A DNA stretch of 52,689 nucleotides. It comes from Candidatus Thiodiazotropha sp. (ex Monitilora ramsayi) (lineage in GTDB: Bacteria > Pseudomonadota > Gammaproteobacteria > Chromatiales > Chromatiaceae). Location of the stretch: positions 1 through 52,689 of the forward strand of contig JAHXIP010000023.1 of NCBI GenBank assembly GCA_025655575.1, read 5' to 3'. This document shows positions 1 to 7,579 of the stretch, in pieces. How positions within the stretch are numbered: position 1 is the first letter of the stretch; every line of letters begins with the position of its first letter. The notes under the pieces are model-generated. The model was not told the origin of the DNA, searched no databases, and worked only from the letters and a program-made list of their open reading frames with translations. Made by a program: the position numbers and the translations under genes.

Positions 1-31
1 CTTTGGTGTAGAGTTTGCGTTTGATAGCCAT
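1..31 (-). mobile_element. 5' end of an IS transposase gene (partial)
   Basis: Only the first ten codons lie in the window. Read on the minus strand they give MAIKRKLYTK, preceded by a good ribosome binding site (AAGGAG, 7 bases before the ATG). A short, basic N-terminus of this kind is typical of OrfA of IS3-family elements (helix-turn-helix protein), but ten residues cannot prove the family. The sequence at 45-90 would be the outer end of the element. It runs directly into a degenerate copy of the palindrome found twice more downstream (81-101). Confidence 0.4.
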
Positions 32-80
32 AGGTCACTCCTTGGGATAGTATCCCCTTATCTGAGTGTCTATGAAAGGT

Positions 81-101
81 GGGGTGTTTCACTCTGACCC
101 C
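81..101. repeat. truncated copy of the GGGGTCAGAG palindrome
   Basis: The right half (ACTCTGACCCC followed by ATGATTG) matches the perfect palindrome at 1361-1388 and its downstream bases. The left half is shortened to GGGGTG. It lies against the presumed IS end, so the IS or a deletion may have removed the missing arm. Confidence 0.5.
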
Positions 102-185
102 ATGATTGCAGAGGTGTACAAGTTCCAGACACAAAAGAACAAGAGAGTTGGTTAATTTCAAATAGCGATGAAATTACAAGTATCA

Positions 186-252
186 CATAACAAGGCACTG
201 CATCGGATAAAATCTCCCTGCGGTCGATCTTCCCGCTGAGTGCGGCGTTATG
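186..252 (+). repeat. attC-like integron recombination site
   Basis: The outer arms CATAAC (186-191) and GTTATG (247-252) are complementary and match the R''/R' core pattern, with GTTATG fitting the GTTRRRY cleavage site. Inside them, GCACTGCATCGG (195-206) pairs with CCGCTGAGTGC (233-243) except for one unpaired G at 200 and one mismatch at 203/236. A single extrahelical base in the left inner arm, unpaired spacers between outer and inner arms, and a short variable loop are the hallmarks of a folded attC bottom strand. The site ends 29 bases before the ORF at 282. Confidence 0.7.
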
Positions 253-281
253 TTTGAAACCATCAATGAAGGAGGATTTCC

Positions 282-791
282 ATGATTGAAGAAAACCAAA
301 TTCAAGACCTTCACAATACATTTGACATCGAAGGGTTTGAGGTTAATGAAAAAACAGGAGAAATCATAGTATTAGACGAACTTGTGATAGAGCTGAAGTA
401 CACATCGGTTGTTCGAGCTCGGCGCTGTGAGTACCCCAGTAGTGGTGCCGTCCTCGTTCAAGTAGATATTACTAATCCTGATCATTCATCAAATACCTTG
501 ATTACAATAAATGACGAAGAGTTGTACGGTGGGACCAATTGCTTGGGCGATCATTCTAAATCTAAAAAAGTATCTGCCCTTAGCAGTGGTTACGGTAAAT
601 ATATTATCAATCTGAGCGGAATAGCCGCATACCGACGTACTCTTAATGGCTATGCGTCAGTCTACCCATCAATAAGAGTTGTTGCCGATGGAGCGACTGT
701 AGTTGATGTCTCTTATCCACCTCCTGCACAAAATAACACCGTCAGAGTAACAGGAGAATGGGCATTTATTTACAGAAAACCTAAAACGTAA
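282..791 (+). CDS. hypothetical protein, first cassette ORF
   Basis: A 169-aa protein without a recognised family. The ATG is preceded by GGAGGA at 271-276, a strong ribosome binding site. There is no signal peptide or membrane segment. The second half is rich in beta-strand-like alternation (VRVVADGATVVDV, TVRVTGEWAFIY), which suggests a soluble beta-sheet protein. It starts 29 bases after an attC-like site and is followed after 18 bases by a second ORF, so both probably belong to one integron cassette. Its AT-rich composition contrasts with the GC-rich genes from 2674 onward, consistent with horizontal acquisition. No function can be assigned. Confidence 0.6.
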   Translation: MIEENQIQDLHNTFDIEGFEVNEKTGEIIVLDELVIELKYTSVVRARRCEYPSSGAVLVQVDITNPDHSSNTLITINDEELYGGTNCLGDHSKSKKVSALSSGYGKYIINLSGIAAYRRTLNGYASVYPSIRVVADGATVVDVSYPPPAQNNTVRVTGEWAFIYRKPKT

Positions 792-809
792 TCGATTGAG
801 GTGACATGC

Positions 810-1277
810 ATGACTTCAATGCAAGAAACAATTAAATGCACAGCGTCTCTAAACGGCCAACAACTTCGTGATTACCTTCGGCACCTTAATTCTTCTATCG
901 GTAAAGGTATGTTGATAGCGCGAGATATCAGCCAAATAACGAATAGGATCGCAGATGGCGAAGGAATATTTTTTCATGACAATAGTGGTGAATTCATTGC
1001 TGGATATCTAGCTCGTAGATTAGATAATGAAGTCTATTATGCTGAAGCTCTTGTTGCCAAAAAGGAGTATTTCGACATCGTCCTCGATGATATAAATAGG
1101 AAGAGAAGAGATACATACTTCCATGTATCTGTGAACAATTCTGACATGCTCGATTTCGCGGAAAATAATTGCCAAAAAGTAACCGAGGAGCCTGAATCTG
1201 TTCATAAATATGCTGGTTATCGCAATGATGGATCAGCAATCTTGTTCTGTTTGGTTTATGATCAGCCTGGCAAATGA
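810..1277 (+). CDS. hypothetical protein, second ORF of the first cassette
   Basis: A 155-aa protein of unknown function. A GTG at 801 is in frame, but ATG 810 is preferred because GAGGTG (798-803) then lies at ribosome-binding distance. The protein is soluble and mixed in charge, with no cysteine motif or membrane segment. It follows the ORF at 282 closely on the same strand with no attC between them, so the two are likely co-translated. A two-gene cassette could encode a toxin-antitoxin or other paired system, but nothing in either sequence shows that. Confidence 0.55.
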   Translation: MTSMQETIKCTASLNGQQLRDYLRHLNSSIGKGMLIARDISQITNRIADGEGIFFHDNSGEFIAGYLARRLDNEVYYAEALVAKKEYFDIVLDDINRKRRDTYFHVSVNNSDMLDFAENNCQKVTEEPESVHKYAGYRNDGSAILFCLVYDQPGK

Positions 1278-1299
1278 GTATTTAAGTAACATAACAAAA

Positions 1300-1400
1300 C
1301 CTAACAAATGGAATGGACCCGTCCCTCTTCAAACCGGTTTCGTAGTGAGCCACGGCCTGCGGGGTCAGAGTAAATTTACTCTGACCCCATGATTGTTAGC
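1300..1400 (+). repeat. degenerate attC-like site interrupted by a palindrome
   Basis: CTAACAA (1301-1307) is complementary to TTGTTAG (1393-1399), and ATGG (1308-1311) to CCAT (1387-1390), with a GA bulge. These are the positions expected for the outer and first inner arms of an attC at the end of the 282-1277 cassette. The right side is occupied by the 28-bp palindrome at 1361-1388, so the site appears disrupted. CCATGATT also follows the other palindrome copies, so part of the match may be coincidence. Confidence 0.4.
1361..1388. repeat. perfect 28-bp palindrome
   Basis: GGGGTCAGAGTAAA and its exact reverse complement meet at the centre with no loop. The next three bases are the ATG of the GNAT ORF. 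Palindromes built on GGGGTCAGAG...CTCTGACCCC are, as I recall, frequent in gammaproteobacterial genomes next to REP-associated Y1 (RAYT) transposases; no such transposase is in this window. Confidence 0.85.
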
Positions 1401-1928
1401 GCTAAAGGCAAGTCAGTATTGAAACCAGAATTTAAAACCAAGTTAAACAATGGTACCGAAGTAATAGTACGGACAATAGATGCATGTGATAAAGAATGTA
1501 TTTCTAATGAATTTAATCATTTGTCGAAACACTCCAGATACTTGCGTTTTTGTGCGCCTATAAATAAATTATCTGATACTCAATTAGACTACTTGACGGA
1601 TGTTGATAATAAAAACCATGTATTAATTTCCATTACGAAAACAGTAAAGGGGGTTCAGTCAGGACTCGGATTAGGGAGATATATTAAATTACTTCCCAAT
1701 AAAGAAATTGCAGAGTTCGCGATAACGGTAGCTGATAATTATCAAAACCAAGGTGTAGGTTCTTTGTTAATAGAATTGCTCATTCAACATGCGAAAAATA
1801 ATGATATCACGATATTGCGAGGCTACGTTCTTGAGTCTAACAAGCCAATGCAAAGGTTATTGAAAAGGAATAATTTCAAACATACTGGAATTGAGGATGA
1901 TTTACCAAGATACGAGCTCACTATTTAA
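1389..1928 (+). CDS. GNAT-family N-acetyltransferase, cassette-borne
   Basis: A 179-aa protein with the GNAT fold. The acetyl-CoA pyrophosphate-binding motif A is visible around residues 113-130 (AITVADNYQNQGVGSLLI, with the Q-x-x-G-x-G/S signature), and the C-terminal ESNKPMQRLLKRNNF segment matches the usual motif B. Transfer of acetyl from acetyl-CoA to an amine is the family reaction; the substrate is unknown. Acetyltransferases are common integron cargo. The ATG directly abuts the palindrome, so there is no Shine-Dalgarno sequence at normal distance. A TTG at 1416 (residue 10) behind AAAGG is a possible alternative start. The gene is very AT-rich compared with the downstream chromosome. 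Confidence 0.8.
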   Translation: MIVSAKGKSVLKPEFKTKLNNGTEVIVRTIDACDKECISNEFNHLSKHSRYLRFCAPINKLSDTQLDYLTDVDNKNHVLISITKTVKGVQSGLGLGRYIKLLPNKEIAEFAITVADNYQNQGVGSLLIELLIQHAKNNDITILRGYVLESNKPMQRLLKRNNFKHTGIEDDLPRYELTI

Positions 1929-1958
1929 GTACGCGTATAATATCCACAATCAATCAGC

Positions 1959-1986
1959 GGGGTCAGAGTAAATTTACCCTGGCCCC
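1959..1986. repeat. imperfect copy of the 28-bp palindrome
   Basis: The left arm GGGGTCAGAGTAAA is identical to the copy at 1361, while the right arm reads TTTACCCTGGCCCC, giving one mismatch and one G-T pair in the hairpin. As in the other copies, the right arm is followed at once by ATGAT, which is the start of the next ORF. Confidence 0.8.
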
Positions 1987-2466
1987 ATGATCGCTGTCAT
2001 GACGATATTCCCACGTTGGTTTCAGTATGGATTTATAGCTCTATTTTTTGGTGGTGTTGCTCTCGCAGTAATACTGCATTCAGCCCTGAAGTTCGACATC
2101 ACTGAGCTACAGGAAATTTCCAAAGAGAATGTAGTTGAGCTCTCTATCTATAGCCCCAACCGAAAGCAGTACCCACTTCCTGCTGTAATTTGGAGTGAAA
2201 TCAAAGAATCAATGAAATTCAGCAGCCCAATTTCATTTACTGGCTTTAAAGGTGAGGCATGGCGTGACTACTGCACCCTGATCGTAGAATCGAAATCCAG
2301 TTCTCTACCTTACGGATTTCTACTGAAGTCAAGACCATCCATGAAAGGCACTGTAGCTCTTGAACTCATCAGGGGAACTCAATCTAGCCGTTGGCACTAC
2401 GGATCTTACACAGGCAATCATATTTTAGAATTTTTACAGGGAGCGTATCCTGATGCATGCGGGTAG
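1987..2466 (+). CDS. hypothetical membrane-anchored protein, last cassette ORF
   Basis: A 159-aa protein with one N-terminal transmembrane segment (about residues 13-32, FQYGFIALFFGGVALAVILH) followed by a soluble domain, so probably anchored in the inner membrane. No family is recognised. The annotated ATG comes from the 3' flank of the palindrome and lacks a ribosome binding site; ATG 1999 (residue 5) is an alternative. An attC-like site begins 8 bases after the stop codon, the arrangement expected for a gene cassette. I see no attC between this ORF and the GNAT gene, where only the palindrome stands. Confidence 0.55.
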   Translation: MIAVMTIFPRWFQYGFIALFFGGVALAVILHSALKFDITELQEISKENVVELSIYSPNRKQYPLPAVIWSEIKESMKFSSPISFTGFKGEAWRDYCTLIVESKSSSLPYGFLLKSRPSMKGTVALELIRGTQSSRWHYGSYTGNHILEFLQGAYPDACG

Positions 2467-2473
2467 ATTGCCA

Positions 2474-2560
2474 CCTAACAATCAGGTCAAGGTTCGCCAC
2501 TTCGCGGCTGGGACCTACGGCTCGCCACGCGCGCCTTCGGCCCCTTACCTAGAGCATTAC
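2474..2560 (+). repeat. attC-like site at the end of the cassette array
   Basis: The site opens with CCTAACAATC (2474-2483), a typical R'' start. AGGTCAAGG (2484-2492) pairs with CCTTACCT (2543-2550) except for one extrahelical C at 2488, the diagnostic attC feature. The 50-base interior is GC-rich and partly self-complementary, as in long attC loops. The R' end (GCATTAC, 2554-2560) departs from GTTRRRY, so the site may be inactive on that side. The AT-rich region ends here. Confidence 0.6.
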
Positions 2561-2673
2561 TTACAAAAAAGGGGGAGCACATCACCCAAGCTTCCCACAA
2601 TACACAAGCTAATTAGCGTTCATCCTTGGTAATTAGCATCCATTGGCGACCTTCCCTTTAACCGCCTATCAGC

Positions 2674-3213
2674 TCAGTCAAAATCGGTGGGCTTACCGTC
2701 GATAGTACGGTTATTGCGGGTCAGCCAATAATCCCTGATTCCCTTCACACCCTTCTTTTCGGCCCATGCCGGCAGTTCTTCCCGCTGGTCCACATAGTCG
2801 TAGAGGGGAATACCGAAACCGCAGGAACTCACCACCGACTCCACCTCCATAACGATAATCTGGCGTGCACCGGGAAGTCGCGGGAAACGGCCGATATGGG
2901 CATCCCATTCATCACTGCCCTCATGGTGGCAGGTTGCTTGTCCATACAGGCGCAGTACCTTGGGATCACCCTCGAAGGCACAGAACATCAGGGTCATGCG
3001 ATTGTCTTGCATCAGATGGGCGCCGGTCTCATTACCGCTGCCGGTGAGATTGAGCCACACTACCTGATTGGGATTCACAATACGCAGGCTGTCGTGCCCT
3101 TTCGGCGAGAGGTTGATTCTTCCCTCGGGGGTCGAGGTGGCGACAAAGAAAAGCTGCTGATGGATGATGAACTGAGCATGCTTTTCTGTTATCTGATCGT
3201 ACTGCTTACCCAT
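2674..3213 (-). CDS. pyridoxamine 5'-phosphate oxidase (PPOX) family flavoprotein
   Basis: A 179-aa protein with the PPOX-type split-barrel fold that binds FMN or F420. The N-terminal half has the usual features: FFVATSTPEGRINLSPKG near residues 22-40, then VVWLNLTGSGNETGAHL and RMTLMFCAFEGDPKVLRLYG. Proteins of this subgroup are annotated only as PPOX-class putative flavoprotein oxidoreductases, and no substrate is known. The start has a good ribosome binding site (AGAGGAG). The gene lies 33 bases downstream of the unknown gene at 3247-3996 on the same strand and probably shares its transcript. Confidence 0.8.
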   Translation of the reverse strand: MGKQYDQITEKHAQFIIHQQLFFVATSTPEGRINLSPKGHDSLRIVNPNQVVWLNLTGSGNETGAHLMQDNRMTLMFCAFEGDPKVLRLYGQATCHHEGSDEWDAHIGRFPRLPGARQIIVMEVESVVSSCGFGIPLYDYVDQREELPAWAEKKGVKGIRDYWLTRNNRTIDGKPTDFD

Positions 3214-3246
3214 GTATTCTCCTCTTGAGGCGGATGCTTTTCTCCG

Positions 3247-3996
3247 CTATTTATTCATTTTCACCCGGCCACCGAAGAAACGCCCGGTCAAACTGTTTTT
3301 GGTTTTTTTAAGCCACTCCTCACGCTCTTCGAGCAGCGACCTCGCCAGCGTTACCAGAGACCTCAGGGTGCGGGTCTTGGTGATATCCATACGGACTTCA
3401 TGTTGCAGGGTGGCACTGGCCCAGGGGCCGCCGTTGTTTTTACGGATAAACTTTCTGACCTGGTCATGCAGCACATTTCGCAGACTGGCCACCAGCTCCT
3501 CTTCGGCTTTTTCCGGGACTTTGCCCAATAGGTTATGTTTGTATTTCTTGGCCTCGTTCGGCGTAACGAGCTTCAGGGTGATGCAGTCATTGTCCAGCAG
3601 ATGCTCCATGATGGAACGCCCATCTTTCAGCCGTTCGGGCATGGTTTTCGCCTCGGGCACATAGCCGGTGGCCTTTTTCTGCTCTTTGGGCGGTTGAGAC
3701 TCTGCCTGTGATTCCTCCGCCTCGACATTCTCTTCAGGTGAAGATGTGGCCTGGGGTGCGGAAGGTGCCTGGCCGGTTTGGTCGACCTCTCCCTCCAGCC
3801 AGGTCAGTTGCTCTTCCAGAAGCCGGTGAAAATCCGCAGGAGTGCTGCCGTCACTCATTAGGGCGATGATCGCCTGCTCGACAATGTCGACATAGTAGCC
3901 AATGATGGTGGGATCGGTAATACCCCGGGATTGACAGGTTACGAATACCCGTCCCTGGACGTTGACCTTGATGAGTCGTTCGAAATCTTTATCCAT
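3247..3996 (-). CDS. hypothetical protein with acidic low-complexity linker
   Basis: A 249-aa protein I do not recognise. Residues 1-75 look folded. Residues 76-112 form a low-complexity linker rich in Pro, Glu, Gln and Ser. Residues 113-249 form a basic C-terminal part ending in GRFFGGRVKMNK. There is no signal peptide or membrane segment. It lies downstream of ridA and upstream of the PPOX gene on the same strand. The ribosome binding site is weak. The two-domain, linker-separated layout suggests an adaptor or nucleic-acid-associated protein, but this is a guess. Confidence 0.6.
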   Translation of the reverse strand: MDKDFERLIKVNVQGRVFVTCQSRGITDPTIIGYYVDIVEQAIIALMSDGSTPADFHRLLEEQLTWLEGEVDQTGQAPSAPQATSSPEENVEAEESQAESQPPKEQKKATGYVPEAKTMPERLKDGRSIMEHLLDNDCITLKLVTPNEAKKYKHNLLGKVPEKAEEELVASLRNVLHDQVRKFIRKNNGGPWASATLQHEVRMDITKTRTLRSLVTLARSLLEEREEWLKKTKNSLTGRFFGGRVKMNK

Positions 3997-4115
3997 TGTG
4001 ACTTGTACGCCCGCATTCCCGGAAAATGCCTTTATCCCCTAACCATAGGCTATTCAGCTGTAGATTATCTATCGGAAAATCCAGGATTTTCTTTAGAAAT
4101 AACCAATGCAGGGAC

Positions 4116-4499
4116 TCAGGATAGTGCCATCACAGCATCCATCTCGACACCGGCATCCTTGGGTAATGCGGCGACGCCGATGGCGGCCCGGGCGGGATAG
4201 GGTTCCGCGAAATAGTCCGCCATCACCTGGTTCACCACGGGAAAGTGGCTTAAATCCGTGAGAAAAACATTCAGTTTGGACACATCTGCCAGACTGCCGC
4301 CTGCCGCTCTTGCCACGGCTTGCAGATTGTCGAAGACCCGGCGGATCTGTACCTCGATATCCCCCGCCACCATCTCCATGGTTTCTGGCACCAGCGGGAT
4401 CTGTCCGGAAAGATAGACTGTCTGACCCACTTTGACGGCCTGCGAATAGGTACCGATGGCCTGTGGGGCCTGATCGGTTCGGATGATTTCCCGGCTCAT
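4116..4499 (-). CDS. ridA: RidA family reactive intermediate/imine deaminase
   Basis: A 127-aa protein, full length for the YjgF/YER057c/UK114 family. RidA hydrolyses reactive enamine/imine intermediates released by PLP enzymes such as threonine dehydratase and so protects other PLP enzymes. The family signature is clear: [13 protein letters not shown] near the start, VYLSGQIPL, the conserved KLNVFLTDL, and [24 protein letters not shown] at the C-terminus, including the substrate-binding Arg. AAGGAG precedes the ATG. In many gammaproteobacteria ridA follows spoT directly; here a GGDEF-EAL gene separates them. Confidence 0.92.
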   Translation of the reverse strand: MSREIIRTDQAPQAIGTYSQAVKVGQTVYLSGQIPLVPETMEMVAGDIEVQIRRVFDNLQAVARAAGGSLADVSKLNVFLTDLSHFPVVNQVMADYFAEPYPARAAIGVAALPKDAGVEMDAVMALS

Positions 4500-4652
4500 A
4501 ATGACTCCTTAGATTAAATATTTTGAATTCGAGTGTTCGCCTCGCTCATCGCCTGACAGAGAGGGATGAAACGAATCCAACACGCTGAATCAGAAAAGGC
4601 AAACAGTATGCCGATTCATCAAAAACCACAATCCAAAATTATTAACCCAGAG

Positions 4653-7289
4653 TCACTGGCTACTGATTTTCTCGCCACTGACGCTGCTCTGGTTACCGTC
4701 AGCAGAACTTTGGTTGGTGTGGGGATCAATCATGGAAATGTCCATCGGCGGCGAGAGGAAGTGCCCCTGCACATAGTTCACCCCCGATTCGTAGAGGAAC
4801 TGCAATATTTCCGCATTTTCAACATATTCTGCGACGGTCTCTTTGCCCAGAGAGTGGGCAATATCGTTAATCGAGTGAACAATCGCCCGATCGCTGGGGT
4901 CCGTCGCCACCCCTCTGACAAACAGACCGTCGATTTTGACGAAATCCACCGGTAAGTTTTTTAAATGTGAAAATGAAGAGAATCCAGTGCCGAAGTCGTC
5001 CAGCGCAAAACGACAACCCAGCGCATTGAGTCTTGTAATCAGTTCATTGGCGGAGACCAGATTGGAAACCGCTGAGGTTTCCGTGATCTCGAAGATCACT
5101 TTGCTAGCGTCGATGTCCAGATTAATGACAAGCTCTTCGATATCCTCGATCAATGCCGTATTGGCGATAGTTTGACCCGAGAGATTGATGGTAAACATCC
5201 CCAAATAGCCCGCATGCTGCAACACCGCCAACTTTCTTAAAGCAGCGTTGACAACCCAGTAGTCGATTTTATCCATCATGTTAAAGCGCTCTGCCGTCGG
5301 CAGGAATGCACCGGGAGAGACAATTCCCCATACCGGGTCATCAAGGCGCAGCAACACCTCGTTGATCTGCATCTCCTGCGGCACGACCGAGAGAAGTTGA
5401 TCGTAAATCGGTCCTTCGGATGCCGACATCAATACTGAGGGGATAGATTCAACCGGGATAATGGGCTGAAAATGAAGCACCAAGTGGTCGTGTTCCAAAG
5501 CATTGTGCAGACGCGAGGACCAACCCAGGTCTAAGTCCATCACCTGCTTGCTGTCGCTCTCGGGGACAAAGAGATGGGTGCGGTTTCTTCCTTCACCTTT
5601 TGCGATGTGGCAGGCGATATCCGCATTGGCGAGAATTTCGCCCGCAGATTCGGAATCCCGGTCAATCAGGGCGATGCCGATTGTGCCGTTTACCTTATAT
5701 TGCTTGTCGTTGTAGACAAACATGTAGTGATCGAGCATCTGACGATAGTCGTCGGCCACCTGGTGCACGCTCTCCCTGTTTACATTGCGTAGTATAAGGG
5801 CGAATTCATCGCCACCTAATCGGGCAAGCAGGTCGGTTTTTCTCAGGCGCCGGGTCATTTGCTGTGCGATTTCCACCAGCAATTGATCACCCGCCGCATG
5901 ACCTGCGGTATCGTTGATGTATTTAAAACGGTCAAGATCGACATAGAGCAGGGCGCTGGTCTCATTGCTGCGCTTGAGGCGGTCTGCCTCTTGCGTGAGC
6001 TGTTCCTCGAAATAGCGTCGGTTGAAAAGTTTGGTCAGCGCATCGTGGCCGGCCTGCCAGCGCAATTCCTCTTCAAGCAATTTGCGTTCAGAGATATCTC
6101 GGAAGGCAACCACTGAACCCTCACGTTTGTCCTCGATGGTGAGTGGGTAGACCGTGCACTCTACCGGTATCCGTGCACCCGACTTATGCCAAAAAACAGT
6201 CTCCCGAGCCTGGATGGCCTCACCGCCTGCGTAAGTCTGTAGTAAGACACAGCGCTCGTCATCGATCGGATTGCCATCTGCATCGGCGTAATGAAAAAGC
6301 GCCCGTGCCGATTTACCGATCAATCTCTCCTCGGGCTCATAGCCCAGGATATGTCTGCACGCCGGATTGATGAAGGAGATGTGGCCTTCTGAATCCACCC
6401 CATAAACCCCTTCGCCGACTGATTTGAGAATACCGCCAAGACGTTTGCGCTCTTTCTCGATCGATTGATGGGCGCGGATATGCCGGCTCATAGCGTCTAT
6501 TCGCGTCAGGAACAGATCATCACTCTCGTTCTTGAACATGCACTCGACCGCGCCCGCTTCCAGCGATTCTTTGATTGCCTTGTCGAGATAGGTGCCGGTT
6601 AATATCGCAGTGGTGATGGAAGCCGTTGTGGCATGATCACGTAGGCGCCGGCAGAGAACGTCACCCGTGGAATCGGGCATAAAGTAGTCGATAATGGCAA
6701 TGTCGAACGGCGATTCCAGGGCTTTCTCAAAGCCCTCATCCACAGAAGCAGCAGTCTCGGTGTGGTAACCATTGGCCATCAACAACCGCCGATATTTGAC
6801 CCGCACGGTGGACGAATCATCCACTATAAGCACCCTGATCGGCTGAACAGCCGGGATGGAACCCGTCAGCTTGCGTTGTCTATTGCTCGCCTCAACAAGC
6901 AGTGCCGCAAGCACATCTGTGCTCTTCTTGTAATCCTCCCAGAGCAGAGATTCGGTATTGGGCCTCCTCTCCGCCCAAGCGGCCATGGTGCTCTCCGGTT
7001 CATGGGCAAAGGTAAGGACCGGCAGGGAAGCGTACGCCTGTTGCTCCAACATTGAGTACAGCTCGTCCGCGACAGGGATTGCGTGATCGGGCCATCCCAC
7101 TATTACCGCGTCGAATGCCACGCCGTCTTCTGAACCGGTTCGAATACACATCAACGCAGACCTGAAGTCGAGATCAGCTTCTACCTCATAACCCGCTTTG
7201 ATCAGGAGGTTTTTTTCGATGTGTCGAATCGTCGCAGAAAGCTCTATCAGTAAAACTCTAGGCAAAGCTGCTTTCCCCAGGGAGGCCAA
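4653..7289 (-). CDS. REC-REC-PAS-GGDEF-EAL cyclic-di-GMP signalling protein
   Basis: An 878-aa cytoplasmic protein. Residues ~10-135 form a degenerate receiver in which the phosphoacceptor Asp appears lost (AVIVGWPD). Residues ~150-270 form a canonical receiver (VDDSS, IIDYFMPD, MFKNE). A PAS domain (~285-405) ends in a PAC-like RDISERK. The GGDEF domain (~415-575) has an intact GGDEF and an RKTD inhibitory I-site five residues before it. The EAL domain (~600-850) has EVL in place of EAL but keeps NLSG, EITET, DDFGTG, KIDG and a QGHF loop. Both diguanylate cyclase and phosphodiesterase activity are therefore plausible. The start is uncertain: TTG 7289 lacks a ribosome binding site, whereas TTG 7265 follows GGGGAAAG. 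A TATAAT on the minus strand (7327-7322) may be its -10 box. No cognate kinase is adjacent. Confidence 0.9.
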   Translation of the reverse strand: MASLGKAALPRVLLIELSATIRHIEKNLLIKAGYEVEADLDFRSALMCIRTGSEDGVAFDAVIVGWPDHAIPVADELYSMLEQQAYASLPVLTFAHEPESTMAAWAERRPNTESLLWEDYKKSTDVLAALLVEASNRQRKLTGSIPAVQPIRVLIVDDSSTVRVKYRRLLMANGYHTETAASVDEGFEKALESPFDIAIIDYFMPDSTGDVLCRRLRDHATTASITTAILTGTYLDKAIKESLEAGAVECMFKNESDDLFLTRIDAMSRHIRAHQSIEKERKRLGGILKSVGEGVYGVDSEGHISFINPACRHILGYEPEERLIGKSARALFHYADADGNPIDDERCVLLQTYAGGEAIQARETVFWHKSGARIPVECTVYPLTIEDKREGSVVAFRDISERKLLEEELRWQAGHDALTKLFNRRYFEEQLTQEADRLKRSNETSALLYVDLDRFKYINDTAGHAAGDQLLVEIAQQMTRRLRKTDLLARLGGDEFALILRNVNRESVHQVADDYRQMLDHYMFVYNDKQYKVNGTIGIALIDRDSESAGEILANADIACHIAKGEGRNRTHLFVPESDSKQVMDLDLGWSSRLHNALEHDHLVLHFQPIIPVESIPSVLMSASEGPIYDQLLSVVPQEMQINEVLLRLDDPVWGIVSPGAFLPTAERFNMMDKIDYWVVNAALRKLAVLQHAGYLGMFTINLSGQTIANTALIEDIEELVINLDIDASKVIFEITETSAVSNLVSANELITRLNALGCRFALDDFGTGFSSFSHLKNLPVDFVKIDGLFVRGVATDPSDRAIVHSINDIAHSLGKETVAEYVENAEILQFLYESGVNYVQGHFLSPPMDISMIDPHTNQSSADGNQSSVSGEKISSQ

Positions 7290-7579
7290 TAGCGTAATGA
7301 AAAATTAAAATAACCCTATTAATTATATTGTTAACGGATAGAGACAGAGAAACTTTAGATCCGCTTCATCACCCCCCATCTCCTGCCTTTTCAGCATCTC
7401 CACAAAGGACAGGTTTGGTTTCAGGTGCGCATAACCGCCCAGTGGTCCACCTACGGAGTTCGCAATGGAATTTTAAGGTCAGGGTCAGGGGTAGAAAAAG
7501 ACAGTTAGCGCCTTTTCTCACCCGGATGGCTAGCGTGCGTGAAGCCTGCTCAAGAAATTCAAAATGACAAAAACCAAAA

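Noticed and set aside
3931..4200. Plus-strand ORF across the ridA end and the unknown gene
   Set aside because: It overlaps two well-supported minus-strand genes and has no ribosome binding site or family match.
7290..7579. Possible small RNA or gene in the 290-base gap between the GGDEF-EAL gene and spoT
   Set aside because: No strong hairpin, no terminator and no ORF with a ribosome binding site; only a candidate -10 for the GGDEF-EAL gene is visible.
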